This document shows positions 1-8,955 of a stretch of DNA of 64,000 bases, in pieces. Source of the stretch: Ruegeria aquimaris (lineage in GTDB: Bacteria > Pseudomonadota > Alphaproteobacteria > Rhodobacterales > Rhodobacteraceae); assembly GCF_025751555.1 (NCBI RefSeq), contig NZ_JAOWLB010000002.1, positions 310,001-374,000 of the forward strand, given 5' to 3'. How positions within the stretch are numbered: the stretch's first letter is position 1; each line of letters opens with the position of its first letter. A model generated the notes under the pieces. The model was not told the DNA's origin. It searched no databases and was given only the letters and a program-made list of their open reading frames with translations. A program made the translations under genes and the position numbers.

Positions 1-161
1 GCGATGGTCGGGCTGCTCTCGCCCCGCTCGATCTGGCTGACCATCGAGCGCGAGACCCCGCTCAGGTTCGCAACCGCCTCCAGCGACAGGCCCTGGGCGC
101 GCCGCGCCTCTTTCAGGCGTGCGGGCAGCAGGTTCAGGATATCGTCGGCTTCTTCCGTCAT
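1..161 (-). CDS. XRE-family HTH regulator, N-terminal part only
   Basis: The reverse strand starts with an ATG at 161 and reads an open frame off the left window edge. The visible 53 or so residues (MTEEADDILNLLPARLKEAR, then QGLSLEAVANLSGVSRSMVSQIERGESSPT) form a classic lambda-Cro/XRE helix-turn-helix, with the recognition helix around SRSMVSQIERG. Many proteins that begin this way carry a C-terminal cupin sensor domain, but that part lies outside the window, so the full architecture is unknown. It is transcribed divergently from the thiolase gene at 285, with a 123-base gap that must hold both promoters, so a regulatory link to that gene is possible but not shown. Confidence 0.85.
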   Translation of the reverse strand, partial: MTEEADDILNLLPARLKEARRAQGLSLEAVANLSGVSRSMVSQIERGESSPTI

Positions 162-284
162 GACGGATTCTCTGCGCTCATACACGGGATTTGTCAATTC
201 CGGGCCGCTTGGGGCGCGACGGCACGTCTCAGGAGACGAATCATGCTGCACCTGCATAATGCGTCAAACCCTGAGGAGGACAAC

Positions 285-1460
285 ATGACTGACATCGTGA
301 TTCTGGATGGTGCCCGTACCGCCATCGGTACTTTTGGCGGCGCGCTCGCATCGACCGCACCCATCGACCTGGCCACCGTGGTGACCGAGGCGGCGCTGGA
401 ACGTTCGGGCGTCGAAGGCGGCCAGATCGGCCATGTGGTGTTCGGCCATGTGATCAATACCGAGCCGCGCGACATGTATCTGAGCCGGGTCGCCGCGATG
501 CAGGCGGGTATCCCCAACGGCACCCCCGCGATGAACGTAAACCGCCTGTGCGGGTCCGGTGCGCAGGCCATCGTTTCGGCGGTGCAGTCGCTGATGCTGG
601 GGGATGCGGAGTTTGCCGTCGCCGGTGGCGCCGAAAGCATGTCGCGCAGCCCGTTCATCATGACCCAGGCCCGCTGGGGCGCCAAGATGGGTGATGTCAA
701 ATCGCTCGACATGATGGTGGGTGCGCTGAGCTGCCCGTTTGGCACCGGCCATATGGGCGTGACTGCCGAGAATGTCGCCGACGAGCACCAGATCAGCCGC
801 GAGCAGATGGACCAGTTCGCAATGACCTCGCAAGAACGCGCGGCGGCGGCAATTGCGGCGGGCCATTTCGACGGCCAGATCACGCCCGTACAGGTCAAGG
901 TCAAGCGCGACATGGTCGATTTCAAGGTGGATGAGCACCCCAAGGCAACCTCGGTCGAGGCGCTGGCGGGGCTGAAGCCGGTGTTCAAGAAGGATGGCCG
1001 GGTGACGGCCGGCAACGCCAGCGGCATCAACGACGGCGCGGCGGCGATGGTGCTGGCCACGGCGGATGCGGCCGAAAAGGCCGGGCTGAAACCCAAGGCG
1101 CGTATTCTGGGCTATGCCCATGCCGGTGTCCGCCCCGAGGTGATGGGCATCGGCCCGGTTCCGGCGGTGCAGAACCTGCTGGCGCGCACCGGGTTGAGCA
1201 TCGGTGATTTCGACGTGATCGAAAGCAACGAGGCCTTTGCCGCGCAGGCACTGGCAGTGAACAAGGAACTGGGCCTTGATGCGGCCAAGGTGAACCCCAA
1301 TGGCGGCGCGATTGCGCTGGGCCACCCGGTCGGGGCGACCGGTGCGATCATCACGCTGAAAACGCTTTATGAACTGGAACGCACCGGCGGATCCAAGGGC
1401 CTGATCACCATGTGCATCGGCGGTGGCCAGGGCATCGCCATCGCCATTGAAATGCTCTGA
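285..1460 (+). CDS. acetyl-CoA C-acetyltransferase (thiolase)
   Basis: A 391-residue thiolase condensing two acetyl-CoA to acetoacetyl-CoA, or the reverse cleavage of 3-ketoacyl-CoA; a cytosolic tetramer in this family. The nucleophile is Cys89 in NRLCGSGAQA, the catalytic His347 lies in ALGHPVGATGA and the second Cys377 in MCIGGGQGIA, nearly the same numbering as the classical biosynthetic thiolases. The ATG at 285 follows a strong GAGGAGGA ribosome binding site, preferred over an in-frame start at 243. The family feeds polyhydroxybutyrate synthesis, ketone body use and branched or odd-chain oxidation (PhaA/BktB types); no phaB or phaC is nearby, so the exact role is open. It stands alone, divergent from the XRE regulator and followed by an intergenic hairpin repeat. 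Confidence 0.95.
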   Translation: MTDIVILDGARTAIGTFGGALASTAPIDLATVVTEAALERSGVEGGQIGHVVFGHVINTEPRDMYLSRVAAMQAGIPNGTPAMNVNRLCGSGAQAIVSAVQSLMLGDAEFAVAGGAESMSRSPFIMTQARWGAKMGDVKSLDMMVGALSCPFGTGHMGVTAENVADEHQISREQMDQFAMTSQERAAAAIAAGHFDGQITPVQVKVKRDMVDFKVDEHPKATSVEALAGLKPVFKKDGRVTAGNASGINDGAAAMVLATADAAEKAGLKPKARILGYAHAGVRPEVMGIGPVPAVQNLLARTGLSIGDFDVIESNEAFAAQALAVNKELGLDAAKVNPNGGAIALGHPVGATGAIITLKTLYELERTGGSKGLITMCIGGGQGIAIAIEML

Positions 1461-1469
1461 GTGGAGAGG

Positions 1470-1505
1470 CTGGGGGCGCTGCCCCCAGACCCCCGGAGTA
1501 TTTTG
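1470..1505. repeat. intergenic hairpin repeat, copy 1
   Basis: Just after the thiolase stop lies CTGGGGGCGCTGCCCCCAG, a perfect 8-base-arm hairpin, followed by ACCCCCGGAGTATTTT. The same composite (G-rich hairpin, then CCCCCGGAGTATTT) recurs after tmpB at 56062-56095, and a diverged version sits at the right window edge. It lies between convergent genes and may end transcription from both sides, but it lacks a long U tract; a dispersed intergenic repeat family is the simplest reading. Confidence 0.7.
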
Positions 1506-1528
1506 AGCGAAATGAAGCAGGGGCGCGA

Positions 1529-2515
1529 TCAGCCGGTCGCGTCCCTTTCTCGTTTCCGGGCCAGCTTCGCGGCCAGGTTCGGGCCGATGCCCGGGCGCGA
1601 CCAGGGGCATTCGGCGATACAGATGGCGCAGCCGTGGGTCTGGTTGAAGAAGGGCAGGCATTTGTCGAAATCGACATACCATTTGCGGGCGCCGCGCACG
1701 GTCTGTTTGTCCGCGAACAGCGCCTCGGGCGGGCAGGCGTCCTGACAGATGCGGCAGTTCTGGCAAAAGCCGTCGATACCGTGATCCTGCGCCGGGGTCG
1801 GGGCAAAAGGTGCATCGGTCAGCACCGCCGACAGGCGGAACGAGGCGCCAAGATCGGGGTTGATGATGGACCCGTGCTTGCCCAACTCGCCAAAGCCGCA
1901 GGCGAGCGCCGGTGGGATCATCGCCAGAGCGCCGGTCATCGGGCCGGTCAGCGGCTCGGCCTGCCACCCCTGCTGGCGCAGCCATCCGGCGATGGTCTTG
2001 GCGGCCTGGGCGGCACGGGTGTATTGCGTCATCACCTCAAGCCCGGCGCTTGGCTTGGGCGCGGTGGCGATGGCGTCGTAATCATGGGCCACGCCGATCA
2101 TGATAACGCGGGATTGCGGTATCTCGTGGCCTTCGAAGACCCAGTCGGGGTTCATCTCGGCGACACCGGTCAGGTCACAGGCGCCGCTGTCCACGAATTG
2201 CACCAGCGCGGCGGTCCAGTCCGCAGGCGTGCGAATGACGGCGGTGTCGGCCAATGGGGACAAAGGGGCGTCCAGCACCATCTGGCGCCCGGCGCGTCTG
2301 GTGGCAAAGTCGGGATCCTTGGCCGATTGCCGGTAGAAATAGTATTGCAGCGGCCCGTGGGGGATGTCGCTCGGATCGGGCGCCCAATAGACCATGCGCG
2401 GGCGGCGAAACGATGTTTCGCCCAGCCCGTTGATGTCATTGCCGCTGATCCCGGGCGCAAGGGCTGCCTGTTCGGGGTCGGGGGTAAAGGGGCGATTTGG
2501 ATTGGTGCGAGCCAT
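1529..2515 (-). CDS. reductive-dehalogenase/QueG-like di-[4Fe-4S] protein
   Basis: A 328-residue soluble protein with two C-terminal [4Fe-4S] motifs: Cys251, 254, 257 and 261 in FCQNCRICQDACPPEAL, and Cys286, 296, 299 and 303 ending in CAICIAECPW. The block FGELGKHGSIINPDLGASFR followed by LSAVLTDAPF resembles the conserved core of corrinoid reductive dehalogenases (GELGR-G-LITPE-G--R then K--TDLPL). QueG, the epoxyqueuosine reductase, shares this fold but normally has an N-terminal DUF1730 region and a different second cluster; I do not see these. There is no Tat signal and no RdhB membrane anchor gene beside it, so it is not a standard respiratory enzyme. The substrate is unknown. It is convergent with the thiolase and lies 38 bases downstream of ubiB on the same strand, so may share that operon. 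Confidence 0.72.
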   Translation of the reverse strand: MARTNPNRPFTPDPEQAALAPGISGNDINGLGETSFRRPRMVYWAPDPSDIPHGPLQYYFYRQSAKDPDFATRRAGRQMVLDAPLSPLADTAVIRTPADWTAALVQFVDSGACDLTGVAEMNPDWVFEGHEIPQSRVIMIGVAHDYDAIATAPKPSAGLEVMTQYTRAAQAAKTIAGWLRQQGWQAEPLTGPMTGALAMIPPALACGFGELGKHGSIINPDLGASFRLSAVLTDAPFAPTPAQDHGIDGFCQNCRICQDACPPEALFADKQTVRGARKWYVDFDKCLPFFNQTHGCAICIAECPWSRPGIGPNLAAKLARKRERDATG

Positions 2516-2553
2516 GGGCGCAGCCTAGCACGAAGGTCGCGCCTGTCACCCGT

Positions 2554-4083
2554 TCACATGAGCAGGTTGGCCAGCAGCACCACTCCGCCACCGATCAGCG
2601 CGCCACCCAGGGCGGGCCAGAACGCCGCGCTGCGGCCCGGTTTCTCGTCCAGACCCGGCTGCGACTGCGCCACCAGCGCCCGCTCGACCAGATCGGGCAG
2701 GTGCGGGCCGAAGCGGGCCACCACCAGCGCCGTCTTGCCCAGATCGGCCAGCACCGCACGCGGGCCGATGGATTGCTTGATGTAGTCCTCGACCACCGGG
2801 CGGGCGACCTCCCAGATGTTGATATGCGGATCGAGCGAACGGGCCACGCCTTCGACCACGACCATGGTGCGTTGCAGCAGGATCAGCTCGGTCCGGGTTT
2901 CCATACCGAACCGTTCGGTGACCTCGAACAGATAGCTCAGCAGCCGGCCCATCGAGATATGGGTCGCATCCATGCCGAAGATCGGCTCGCCCACCGCGCG
3001 CAAGGCGCGGGCGAATTCGTCGACATCCTGGGTGGCGGGCACGTAACCGGCCTCGAAATGCACCTCGGCGACGCGTTTGTAATCGCGGCGGATGAAGCCG
3101 AACAGGATCTCGGCATAGACGCGGCGGGTATATTCGTCGATATGGCCCATGATGCCGAAGTCATAGGCGATGATATCGCCATCGGCGGCGACCTTCAGGT
3201 TGCCCTGATGCATGTCGGCATGGAAATAGCCATCGCGCAGCGCGTGCAGCAGGAACAGGCGCAGCACCCGCTCACCCAGATCACGGCGGTTGTGTCCGGC
3301 GGCGTCCAGCGCGGCATTGTCGCCCAGCGGCACGCCATCGGCCCAGCCCAGCGTCATCACCCGCCGTGCCGAGAGCGACCAGCGCACCGGCGGCAGGCGG
3401 AATCCGGCATCCTCCTTGGTATTGTCGGCAAATTCCGACGCGGCCGCACTTTCCAGCCGCAGATCCAGCTCTCCGCGCACGACACCGTCGAAATGCTCGA
3501 TCACCTCCATCGGGCGCAGGCGGCGGGCACCGGGGGCAAACAGGTCGACGATGCGGGCGGCGAAATAGAACGCGTCCACATCCTTGCGAAAGGCACGCTC
3601 GATACCGGGGCGCAGCACCTTGACCGCCACATCCTCGCCGCTGTCGGCCAGACGCGCCCGGTGCACCTGAGCGATGGACGCCGCCGCAATCGGTTCGCTG
3701 AACTCGCTGAACATCTCGGGCAGCGGGCGGCCCAGTTCCCGCTCCACCTCGCGCATGGCAACGGCGCGGGGAAAGGGTGGCAGCTGGTCCTGCAACACGC
3801 GCAGCTGATCGGCTAGGTCCTGGCCCACCACGTCGGGCCGGGTCGAAAGCACCTGACCGAACTTGATATAGGCCGGTCCCATCGCCATCAGCGCGCGGGT
3901 GGCGGGCGGCAGGCTGGGGTCGCCCTTGAAACCCAGCCACTGGAACGGTTTGCCCAGCATGCGGGCCAGAATGCGCAGCGGGCGCGGCGCGTCAAACGCA
4001 TCCAGCACCGCACCCATGGCGCCGTTGCGCTCCAGCGTGGCGCCCGTGCGGATCAGGCGGATGATATTGTGGGGGCCGCGCAT
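2554..4083 (-). CDS. ubiB: UbiB, atypical kinase for ubiquinone biosynthesis
   Basis: A 509-residue member of the ABC1/ADCK/UbiB protein-kinase-like family. These ATPases support ubiquinone synthesis at the inner membrane, probably by helping to extract lipid precursors. The family-defining KxGQ motif is seen in AYIKFGQVLSTRPDVV, followed by the nucleotide-binding AAASIAQVH loop (the alanine-rich replacement of the glycine-rich loop), VAVKVLRPG with the ion-pair lysine, and HADMHQGNL with YDFGIMGHI as catalytic and metal-binding motifs. The C terminus has a short hydrophobic helix (GGALIGGGVVLLANLLM) typical of membrane anchoring. Its ATG lies 3 bases after the ubiE stop, so the two are one operon, as in most alphaproteobacteria. 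Confidence 0.97.
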   Translation of the reverse strand: MRGPHNIIRLIRTGATLERNGAMGAVLDAFDAPRPLRILARMLGKPFQWLGFKGDPSLPPATRALMAMGPAYIKFGQVLSTRPDVVGQDLADQLRVLQDQLPPFPRAVAMREVERELGRPLPEMFSEFSEPIAAASIAQVHRARLADSGEDVAVKVLRPGIERAFRKDVDAFYFAARIVDLFAPGARRLRPMEVIEHFDGVVRGELDLRLESAAASEFADNTKEDAGFRLPPVRWSLSARRVMTLGWADGVPLGDNAALDAAGHNRRDLGERVLRLFLLHALRDGYFHADMHQGNLKVAADGDIIAYDFGIMGHIDEYTRRVYAEILFGFIRRDYKRVAEVHFEAGYVPATQDVDEFARALRAVGEPIFGMDATHISMGRLLSYLFEVTERFGMETRTELILLQRTMVVVEGVARSLDPHINIWEVARPVVEDYIKQSIGPRAVLADLGKTALVVARFGPHLPDLVERALVAQSQPGLDEKPGRSAAFWPALGGALIGGGVVLLANLLM

Positions 4084-4086
4084 GGA

Positions 4087-4839
4087 TCAGATCTTCCAGC
4101 CGGAATGCAGCGCGGCGATGCCCATGCTCAGGTTGCGATACTTGGCATTGCCGAAACCCGCCGCCTTGACCATGTCCAGGAACGTTTCCTGATCGGGGAA
4201 CTTGCGGATCGATTCCACCAGGTATTGATAGCTGTCGCGGTCGTTTGCAATCAGCTGCCCCATGCGCGGGATGACGTTGAAACTGTAAAGATCGTAGAGC
4301 TTTTGCAACCCGTCATTGGGCAACTGGCTGAACTCCAGCACCATCAGGCGGCCACCGGGGCGCAGCACGCGGTAGGCCTCGTTCAGGGCCTCTTGCGGGC
4401 GGGTCACGTTCCGGATGCCGAACGAGATGGTGTAGACGTCGAACGTGTTATCCTCGAACGGCAGCGCCATGGCGTCGCCCACCACCCAGTCAAGACTGTC
4501 GGCCATGCGGTCGGCCTCGGCCCGTTTGCGGCCCTCGACCAGCATCGGCTCGGTCAGGTCCAGAACGGTGGCATGACCATGGCCCGCGCGCTTCAGGAAC
4601 CGGAAGGAGATATCGCCGGTCCCCCCCGCCACATCCAAGAGCCGCTGACCCGGCCGTGGCGCCAGCCAATCCATCATCGCGTCTTTCCAGACCCGGTGGA
4701 TGCCCATCGACATCACATCGTTCATGACATCGTATTTCGAGGCGACCGACCCGAACACGCCCTGCACCCGGCCCGCCTTTTCATGCTCGGGCACGGTTTC
4801 AAAGCCGAAATGGGTGGTCTTGTCGGATGTGTCGGACAT
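4087..4839 (-). CDS. ubiE: ubiquinone/menaquinone C-methyltransferase UbiE
   Basis: A 250-residue class I SAM-dependent methyltransferase that carries out the C-methylation of the benzoquinol ring in ubiquinone synthesis. The SAM-binding glycine motif is [15 protein letters not shown], with the family signatures [18 protein letters not shown] near the N terminus and [15 protein letters not shown], then [16 protein letters not shown], near the C terminus. The start is set at 4839 ([13 protein letters not shown]), which follows a purine-rich stretch; a longer in-frame extension to 4896 has no family support. It is first in an operon with ubiB (3-base gap) and divergent from mutM with 86 bases between them, a gene order that is widespread in Rhodobacterales. 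Confidence 0.97.
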   Translation of the reverse strand: MSDTSDKTTHFGFETVPEHEKAGRVQGVFGSVASKYDVMNDVMSMGIHRVWKDAMMDWLAPRPGQRLLDVAGGTGDISFRFLKRAGHGHATVLDLTEPMLVEGRKRAEADRMADSLDWVVGDAMALPFEDNTFDVYTISFGIRNVTRPQEALNEAYRVLRPGGRLMVLEFSQLPNDGLQKLYDLYSFNVIPRMGQLIANDRDSYQYLVESIRKFPDQETFLDMVKAAGFGNAKYRNLSMGIAALHSGWKI

Positions 4840-4925
4840 GGGTCTTGCCGTTCCTCGCATTTCGCCCCTTCTTATAGGGCGCTGAGACCGGGGCACAATG
4901 CGGCCCTTTGGATGAGGAGCGTCTA

Positions 4926-5777
4926 ATGCCTGAATTGCCCGAGGTCGAGACCGTGCGGCGCGGATTGGCCCCCGCGATGGAGGGGGCGGTGATCGCGCGG
5001 GCCGAGGTCAACCGGCCCGACCTGCGCTGGCCCTTCCCCGATCGCATGGCAGAGCGGCTGACAGGACAACGGGTCGAACGGCTGCGGCGGCGGTCGAAAT
5101 ACATCCTGGCCGATCTGTCGGGGGGCGAGACGCTGCTCATCCATCTGGGCATGTCGGGGCGGATGACCGTGTCGGGCGATCCGCTGGGGCAGTTCGTGCA
5201 TGACCACCCGGCGGCGCAGAAACATGACCATGTGGTGTTTCACATGGACAATGGCGCCCGCATCACCTTCAACGACCCGCGCCGGTTCGGCGCGATGGAC
5301 CTGATGCCGACCGCGACCGCCGAAGATCACAAGCTGTTGATGGTGCTGGGGCCCGAACCGCTGGGCAACGATTTCCACGAAAACCACCTGATCGCCGCAT
5401 TCAAGGGCAAGAACACCCCGGTCAAATCCGCCCTGCTCGATCAGGGAATCGTCGCGGGGCTGGGCAATATCTATGTCTGTGAAACATTGTTTCGGGCCGG
5501 TGTGTCGCCGCGCCGCAAGGCCGGACAGATCGCAGCCCCGCGTGTCGGCGCCCTGGTTCCGATCATCCGGCAGGTCCTGTCAGAGGCCATCGAGGCGGGC
5601 GGTTCCTCGCTGCGGGATTTCCGGCAAGCTGATGGAGAGCTTGGATATTTTCAGCACAACTTCGATGTGTACGGACGCGAGGGCGAACCCTGTCGGCGCC
5701 CCTCTTGCACCGGTTCGATAAAGAGAATCACCCAGTCGGGAAGATCGTCTTTCTATTGTGCGCAATGCCAAAGATAA
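4926..5777 (+). CDS. mutM: formamidopyrimidine-DNA glycosylase (Fpg/MutM)
   Basis: A 283-residue bifunctional glycosylase/AP lyase that removes 8-oxoguanine and formamidopyrimidines. After removal of Met the protein begins [13 protein letters not shown], giving the catalytic N-terminal proline and the following glutamate. The beta-turn lysine lies in [12 protein letters not shown], the H2TH region in [20 protein letters not shown], and the C-terminal zinc finger uses CRRPSC with YCAQC, ending in the usual QR. The ATG at 4926 is preceded by AGGAG. It is divergent from ubiE and followed 66 bases later by an enoyl-CoA hydratase on the same strand; whether they share a transcript is not clear. 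Confidence 0.97.
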   Translation: MPELPEVETVRRGLAPAMEGAVIARAEVNRPDLRWPFPDRMAERLTGQRVERLRRRSKYILADLSGGETLLIHLGMSGRMTVSGDPLGQFVHDHPAAQKHDHVVFHMDNGARITFNDPRRFGAMDLMPTATAEDHKLLMVLGPEPLGNDFHENHLIAAFKGKNTPVKSALLDQGIVAGLGNIYVCETLFRAGVSPRRKAGQIAAPRVGALVPIIRQVLSEAIEAGGSSLRDFRQADGELGYFQHNFDVYGREGEPCRRPSCTGSIKRITQSGRSSFYCAQCQR

Positions 5778-5843
5778 CTTGAACCATCGCGCCCCCGTGA
5801 TAAGGAATCGTCCCGAAACGGAACAAGCGAGAGCGAAAGCCCC

Positions 5844-6620
5844 ATGGCCTTTGAGACGATCATCGTCGAAGTGGATACCCACGTAGCCCTCATTCGGCTG
5901 AACCGCCCGGATGCGCTGAATGCGCTCAATTCCCAACTGGTCGGAGAGCTGTGCGCCGCCCTGGAAGAGGCGGATTCGAACGACAAGGTGCGCTGCATTG
6001 TGATCACCGGCAGCGAAAAGGCCTTTGCCGCCGGCGCCGACATTCGCGAGATGTCGCAAAAGACCTTTGTCGAAGTGTTCGACGAGAACCTGTTTGCCGA
6101 TGCCAACGACCGGATCTCGGCAATCCGCAAGCCGATCATCGCGGCCGTGGCGGGTTATGCCCTGGGCGGTGGTTGTGAACTGGCGATGCTGTGCGATTTC
6201 ATCATCGCGGCCGACACCGCCAAGTTCGGCCAGCCCGAGATCAATCTGGGCGTGATCGCCGGTATCGGCGGCACCCAGCGCCTGACCCGGTTTGTCGGCA
6301 AGTCCAAGTCCATGGACCTGAACCTGACCGGCCGCTTCATGGATGCCGAAGAGGCCGAGCGCGCCGGACTGGTCAGCCGTGTCGTTCCCGCCAAGAAACT
6401 GATCGAGGAAGCACTGAGCGCGGCCCAGAAGATCGCCGAGAAGTCGATGATCACCGCCTTTGCGGTCAAGGAGGCGGTCAACCGTTCCTACGAGACGACG
6501 CTCAGCGAGGGGCTGCTGTTCGAACGCCGGGTGTTCCATTCGATGTTCGCCACCGAAGATCAGAAGGAAGGCATGGCCGCCTTCCTGGAAAAACGCGCAG
6601 CCCAATTCCGCGACAAATAG
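5844..6620 (+). CDS. enoyl-CoA hydratase
   Basis: A 258-residue crotonase-superfamily enzyme hydrating trans-2-enoyl-CoA to 3-hydroxyacyl-CoA in fatty acid beta-oxidation. The oxyanion-hole motif [11 protein letters not shown] and the second one [13 protein letters not shown] are present. The two catalytic glutamates are the Glu of GGGCELA and the Glu in [19 protein letters not shown], so this is a true hydratase and not a degenerate homologue. Length and motifs match the FadB1/PaaF/Ech group, including the C-terminal [17 protein letters not shown]. The start follows AGCGAGAGCGAAAGCCCC, a weak ribosome binding site. It lies downstream of mutM and upstream of a LuxR-type gene on the same strand. 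Confidence 0.95.
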   Translation: MAFETIIVEVDTHVALIRLNRPDALNALNSQLVGELCAALEEADSNDKVRCIVITGSEKAFAAGADIREMSQKTFVEVFDENLFADANDRISAIRKPIIAAVAGYALGGGCELAMLCDFIIAADTAKFGQPEINLGVIAGIGGTQRLTRFVGKSKSMDLNLTGRFMDAEEAERAGLVSRVVPAKKLIEEALSAAQKIAEKSMITAFAVKEAVNRSYETTLSEGLLFERRVFHSMFATEDQKEGMAAFLEKRAAQFRDK

Positions 6621-6705
6621 ACGACAGGGCGCCCGACCAAGGCCGGGTTTGCCGGAATCTCCTGCTGGCGTTAGCATGGCCATATCTCTCGGCAAGGCAG
6701 AGACC

Positions 6706-7395
6706 ATGGTCTACGACAGCAACGACATCGCGAAGGTCGCGGAAAAGGCCCTGCGCAGTTCACAAATGGGCAGCGTGGGGCTGTATGTCGTTGCCGATAC
6801 CGGCGCGTTCAAAGACGGCGTCATTCTGAACATGCCGCTGGCCTTTGTCTCGGCCTACGAAACCCTTGGCGCCTCGATAGACCCGGTGCTGGCCGAGCTT
6901 CGCCGGACCGGAGTTCCGGTTTCGACGCGAACCGTTCTGGGGGACCGCTGGACGCAATGCCAGTTGTACCAGCGGGTGTCGGGGCGGTTCGGGCTGGCCG
7001 GTTTTGCCGCCCTGCCGCTTTATCGCAGCGATACGTTGTTCGGGATTCTCTATCTGGGTGCGTTGGACCAGACCCAGGTCACCCGGCTGGAAAAATGGAA
7101 CCTGAGCGATCTGACGGTTTTTGCCATGCGGGCCGGGACCGAGCTTTTGTCGCTGCCCGGGCTCCACCCGGCACTGACACCCCGGCAGGACGCGGTTGCC
7201 CGGCTCGCGGCCGAGGGCATGACCAACCGCCAGATTGCCGAGGAACTGGCCACCGGCGAGGCGGCGGTGCGCAAACATATGAAGGCGCTGCACCAGATCT
7301 TTGGCGTGACCACCCGAACCGCCATGGCGCGCCGGTATCTCGTAGGCGGCCATGGGTCCCCGTTCGGGGACTTTTCGCCCGGCAGGCACGGTTGA
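6706..7395 (+). CDS. LuxR-type HTH regulator with N-terminal sensor-like domain
   Basis: About 229 residues. The C terminus (LTPRQDAVARLAAEGMTNRQ, then IAEELATGEAAVRKHMKAL) is a standard LuxR/FixJ helix-turn-helix. The first 150 or so residues look like a small GAF-like fold (FGLAGFAALPLYRSDTLFGILYLG is GAF-like) and match no autoinducer-binding signature I recognise, so it should not be called a quorum-sensing receptor. The ATG at 6706 follows AAGGCAG; an upstream in-frame ATG at 6676 lacks a ribosome binding site but cannot be excluded. It is followed 39 bases later by the nitrilase gene on the same strand, so it may regulate or be cotranscribed with it. Confidence 0.8.
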   Translation: MVYDSNDIAKVAEKALRSSQMGSVGLYVVADTGAFKDGVILNMPLAFVSAYETLGASIDPVLAELRRTGVPVSTRTVLGDRWTQCQLYQRVSGRFGLAGFAALPLYRSDTLFGILYLGALDQTQVTRLEKWNLSDLTVFAMRAGTELLSLPGLHPALTPRQDAVARLAAEGMTNRQIAEELATGEAAVRKHMKALHQIFGVTTRTAMARRYLVGGHGSPFGDFSPGRHG

Positions 7396-7434
7396 TAGCG
7401 TCACCTCCACTGGTTCGACAGGAGGAACGCACCA

Positions 7435-8409
7435 ATGACCAAAGTTGCAGCCGTACAAGCGGCGCCAGTGTGGCTTGATGCCCAAGGCACGCTCGACAAG
7501 ACCATCGCATTGATCGAAGACGCCGGGCGGCAGGATATCGAATTGCTGGCCTTTGGCGAGACCTGGCTTCCCGGTTATCCCTTCTCGATCTGGCTGCTGG
7601 CGCCGATGAAGGCGATGGAACTGGTGATGCGGCATCGCGCAAACGCGATCACCGTTGACGGACCGGAAATGCGTGCGATCGGTCAGGCGGCCAAACGGGC
7701 CGGAACCCATGTCGCTCTGGGTTATGCCGAGCGGGATGGCACGTCGATCTACTGTTCCATTGCCGCGTTCGATAACCGGGGCGAGTTGATCCTCAACCGG
7801 CGCAAGCTGAAGCCCACACATATGGAGCGGACGGTCTGGGGTGAGGGCCCTGCCGATGATCTCAAGGTGGTCGAGACCGAGATCGGTCGTCTGGGTGGGC
7901 TGTGCTGCTGGGAGAACATGCAGCCGGTCAATCGCCAGGGCATGTATCAGTTGCACGAACAGATCCATGTGGCGGTCTGGCCATCCTTTGGCATGTTCAA
8001 GGGCAATCCGATGGCCTATGCGCTGTCCGCCGAGGCCAATCTGGTTCAATCGCAAAGCTATGCGATGCAGGGCGGCTGTTTTGTTCTGGCCCCGAACTCG
8101 ATCATCGCCGAAGAGCATCTGGCCGCTATCACCGGCGGAGATGAATTTGCCCGGATGCAGGTGGGGGCGGGCGGTGGCGCCGCGGCCGTGTTCGGGCCGG
8201 ATGGCCGACGGCTTACCGCCCCGATCGACGAGTTCACCGACGGGTTCGCGGTGGCCGATATCGACCTTGGGATGATCGAGGCGGCAAAGGTCTTTGCCGA
8301 TCCCGCAGGGCATTACAACCGCCCCGATGTGACGCGCGCGGTTCTGACCCGCTCCTCGGGGCCGGCCGTCCCCGAAGAGCTGGAGGCGTTGGCGGAAGAG
8401 GCACAGTAA
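7435..8409 (+). CDS. nitrilase-type carbon-nitrogen hydrolase
   Basis: A 324-residue member of the nitrilase branch of the CN-hydrolase superfamily, converting a nitrile to a carboxylic acid and ammonia. The catalytic triad is visible: Glu in [17 protein letters not shown], Lys in [19 protein letters not shown], and Cys in [11 protein letters not shown]. The second active-site glutamate, in ERTVWGEG, is also present. The length and the CWEN motif favour a true nitrilase over an amidase or beta-ureidopropionase. An excellent AGGAGG ribosome binding site precedes the ATG. The substrate cannot be read from sequence. It follows the LuxR-type gene and precedes rpsT, separated from the latter by 215 bases. 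Confidence 0.92.
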   Translation: MTKVAAVQAAPVWLDAQGTLDKTIALIEDAGRQDIELLAFGETWLPGYPFSIWLLAPMKAMELVMRHRANAITVDGPEMRAIGQAAKRAGTHVALGYAERDGTSIYCSIAAFDNRGELILNRRKLKPTHMERTVWGEGPADDLKVVETEIGRLGGLCCWENMQPVNRQGMYQLHEQIHVAVWPSFGMFKGNPMAYALSAEANLVQSQSYAMQGGCFVLAPNSIIAEEHLAAITGGDEFARMQVGAGGGAAAVFGPDGRRLTAPIDEFTDGFAVADIDLGMIEAAKVFADPAGHYNRPDVTRAVLTRSSGPAVPEELEALAEEAQ

Positions 8410-8624
8410 CATGCACACAGGGTCGCCATCCCCCCGGGCGACCCGCCCGCTACTGCCAGAGGTCTGGGAAAAAAGGTCTTCACTTCGCCGCCCCACCGCT
8501 CTATATGGCCCCCCATACATGCGCGTGGGGCCCGCTTAGGCTAGAATCAGACCGGTACAATTATCGGTTCGGGCGTGCCATGCGTGTACAAAACGAACAC
8601 AACCCGATCCGAGGTACGTACAAA

Positions 8625-8888
8625 ATGGCCAATTCGCCCCAGTCCGCTAAACGCGCACGCCAGAACGAAAAACGTTTCGCAATCAACAAAGCCCGCCGTT
8701 CGCGGATTCGCACCTACCTGCGCAAAGTCGAAGAAGCGATCGCTTCGGGCGACAAGGACGCAGCGTCAACCGCTCTGCGCGTCGCTCAACCCGAACTGAT
8801 GCGCGGCGTCACCAAGGGTGTGTTCCACAAGAACACCGCGTCCCGCAAAATGTCCCGCCTGTCGGCGCGCGTCAAAGCGATGGCCTGA
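8625..8888 (+). CDS. rpsT: 30S ribosomal protein S20
   Basis: An 87-residue basic protein of the small ribosomal subunit that binds 16S rRNA. The typical opening [18 protein letters not shown] and the ending [20 protein letters not shown] identify it clearly. The ATG at 8625 follows GAGGTACGTACAAA; upstream in-frame starts have no family support. Its position immediately upstream of dnaA is common in alphaproteobacteria. A strong intrinsic terminator follows within 40 bases, so rpsT is a single-gene transcript and dnaA needs its own promoter. Confidence 0.98.
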   Translation: MANSPQSAKRARQNEKRFAINKARRSRIRTYLRKVEEAIASGDKDAASTALRVAQPELMRGVTKGVFHKNTASRKMSRLSARVKAMA

Positions 8889-8924
8889 TCCAGATCAAGA
8901 ATCCTGAAAATCTGTTTTCAGCAG

Positions 8925-8955
8925 AAGGCGTTGCTTGGGCAACGCCTTTTTTTTC
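8925..8955 (+). terminator. rho-independent terminator of rpsT
   Basis: AAGGCGTTGC and GCAACGCCTT form a perfect 10-base stem around a TTGG loop, and the last two T of the stem run on into six more T. This is the cleanest intrinsic terminator in the window and lies 37 bases after the rpsT stop. Confidence 0.93.

Noticed and set aside
264-1985. Long antisense open frame (573 codons) across the thiolase and Fe-S genes
   Set aside because: It is a shadow of GC-rich codon usage: it crosses two real genes with clear motifs and itself encodes no recognisable domain. Many similar antisense frames in the window were dropped for the same reason.
1529-2515. Calling the Fe-S protein QueG
   Set aside because: The conserved GELG/INPD/TDAP core and the second cluster spacing fit RdhA better, and the DUF1730 part is not evident. 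The symbol queG was withheld.
6676-7395. Autoinducer-binding LuxR (quorum-sensing) gene
   Set aside because: No conserved autoinducer-domain tryptophan/tyrosine/aspartate pattern and no luxI neighbour; described only as a LuxR-type HTH protein.
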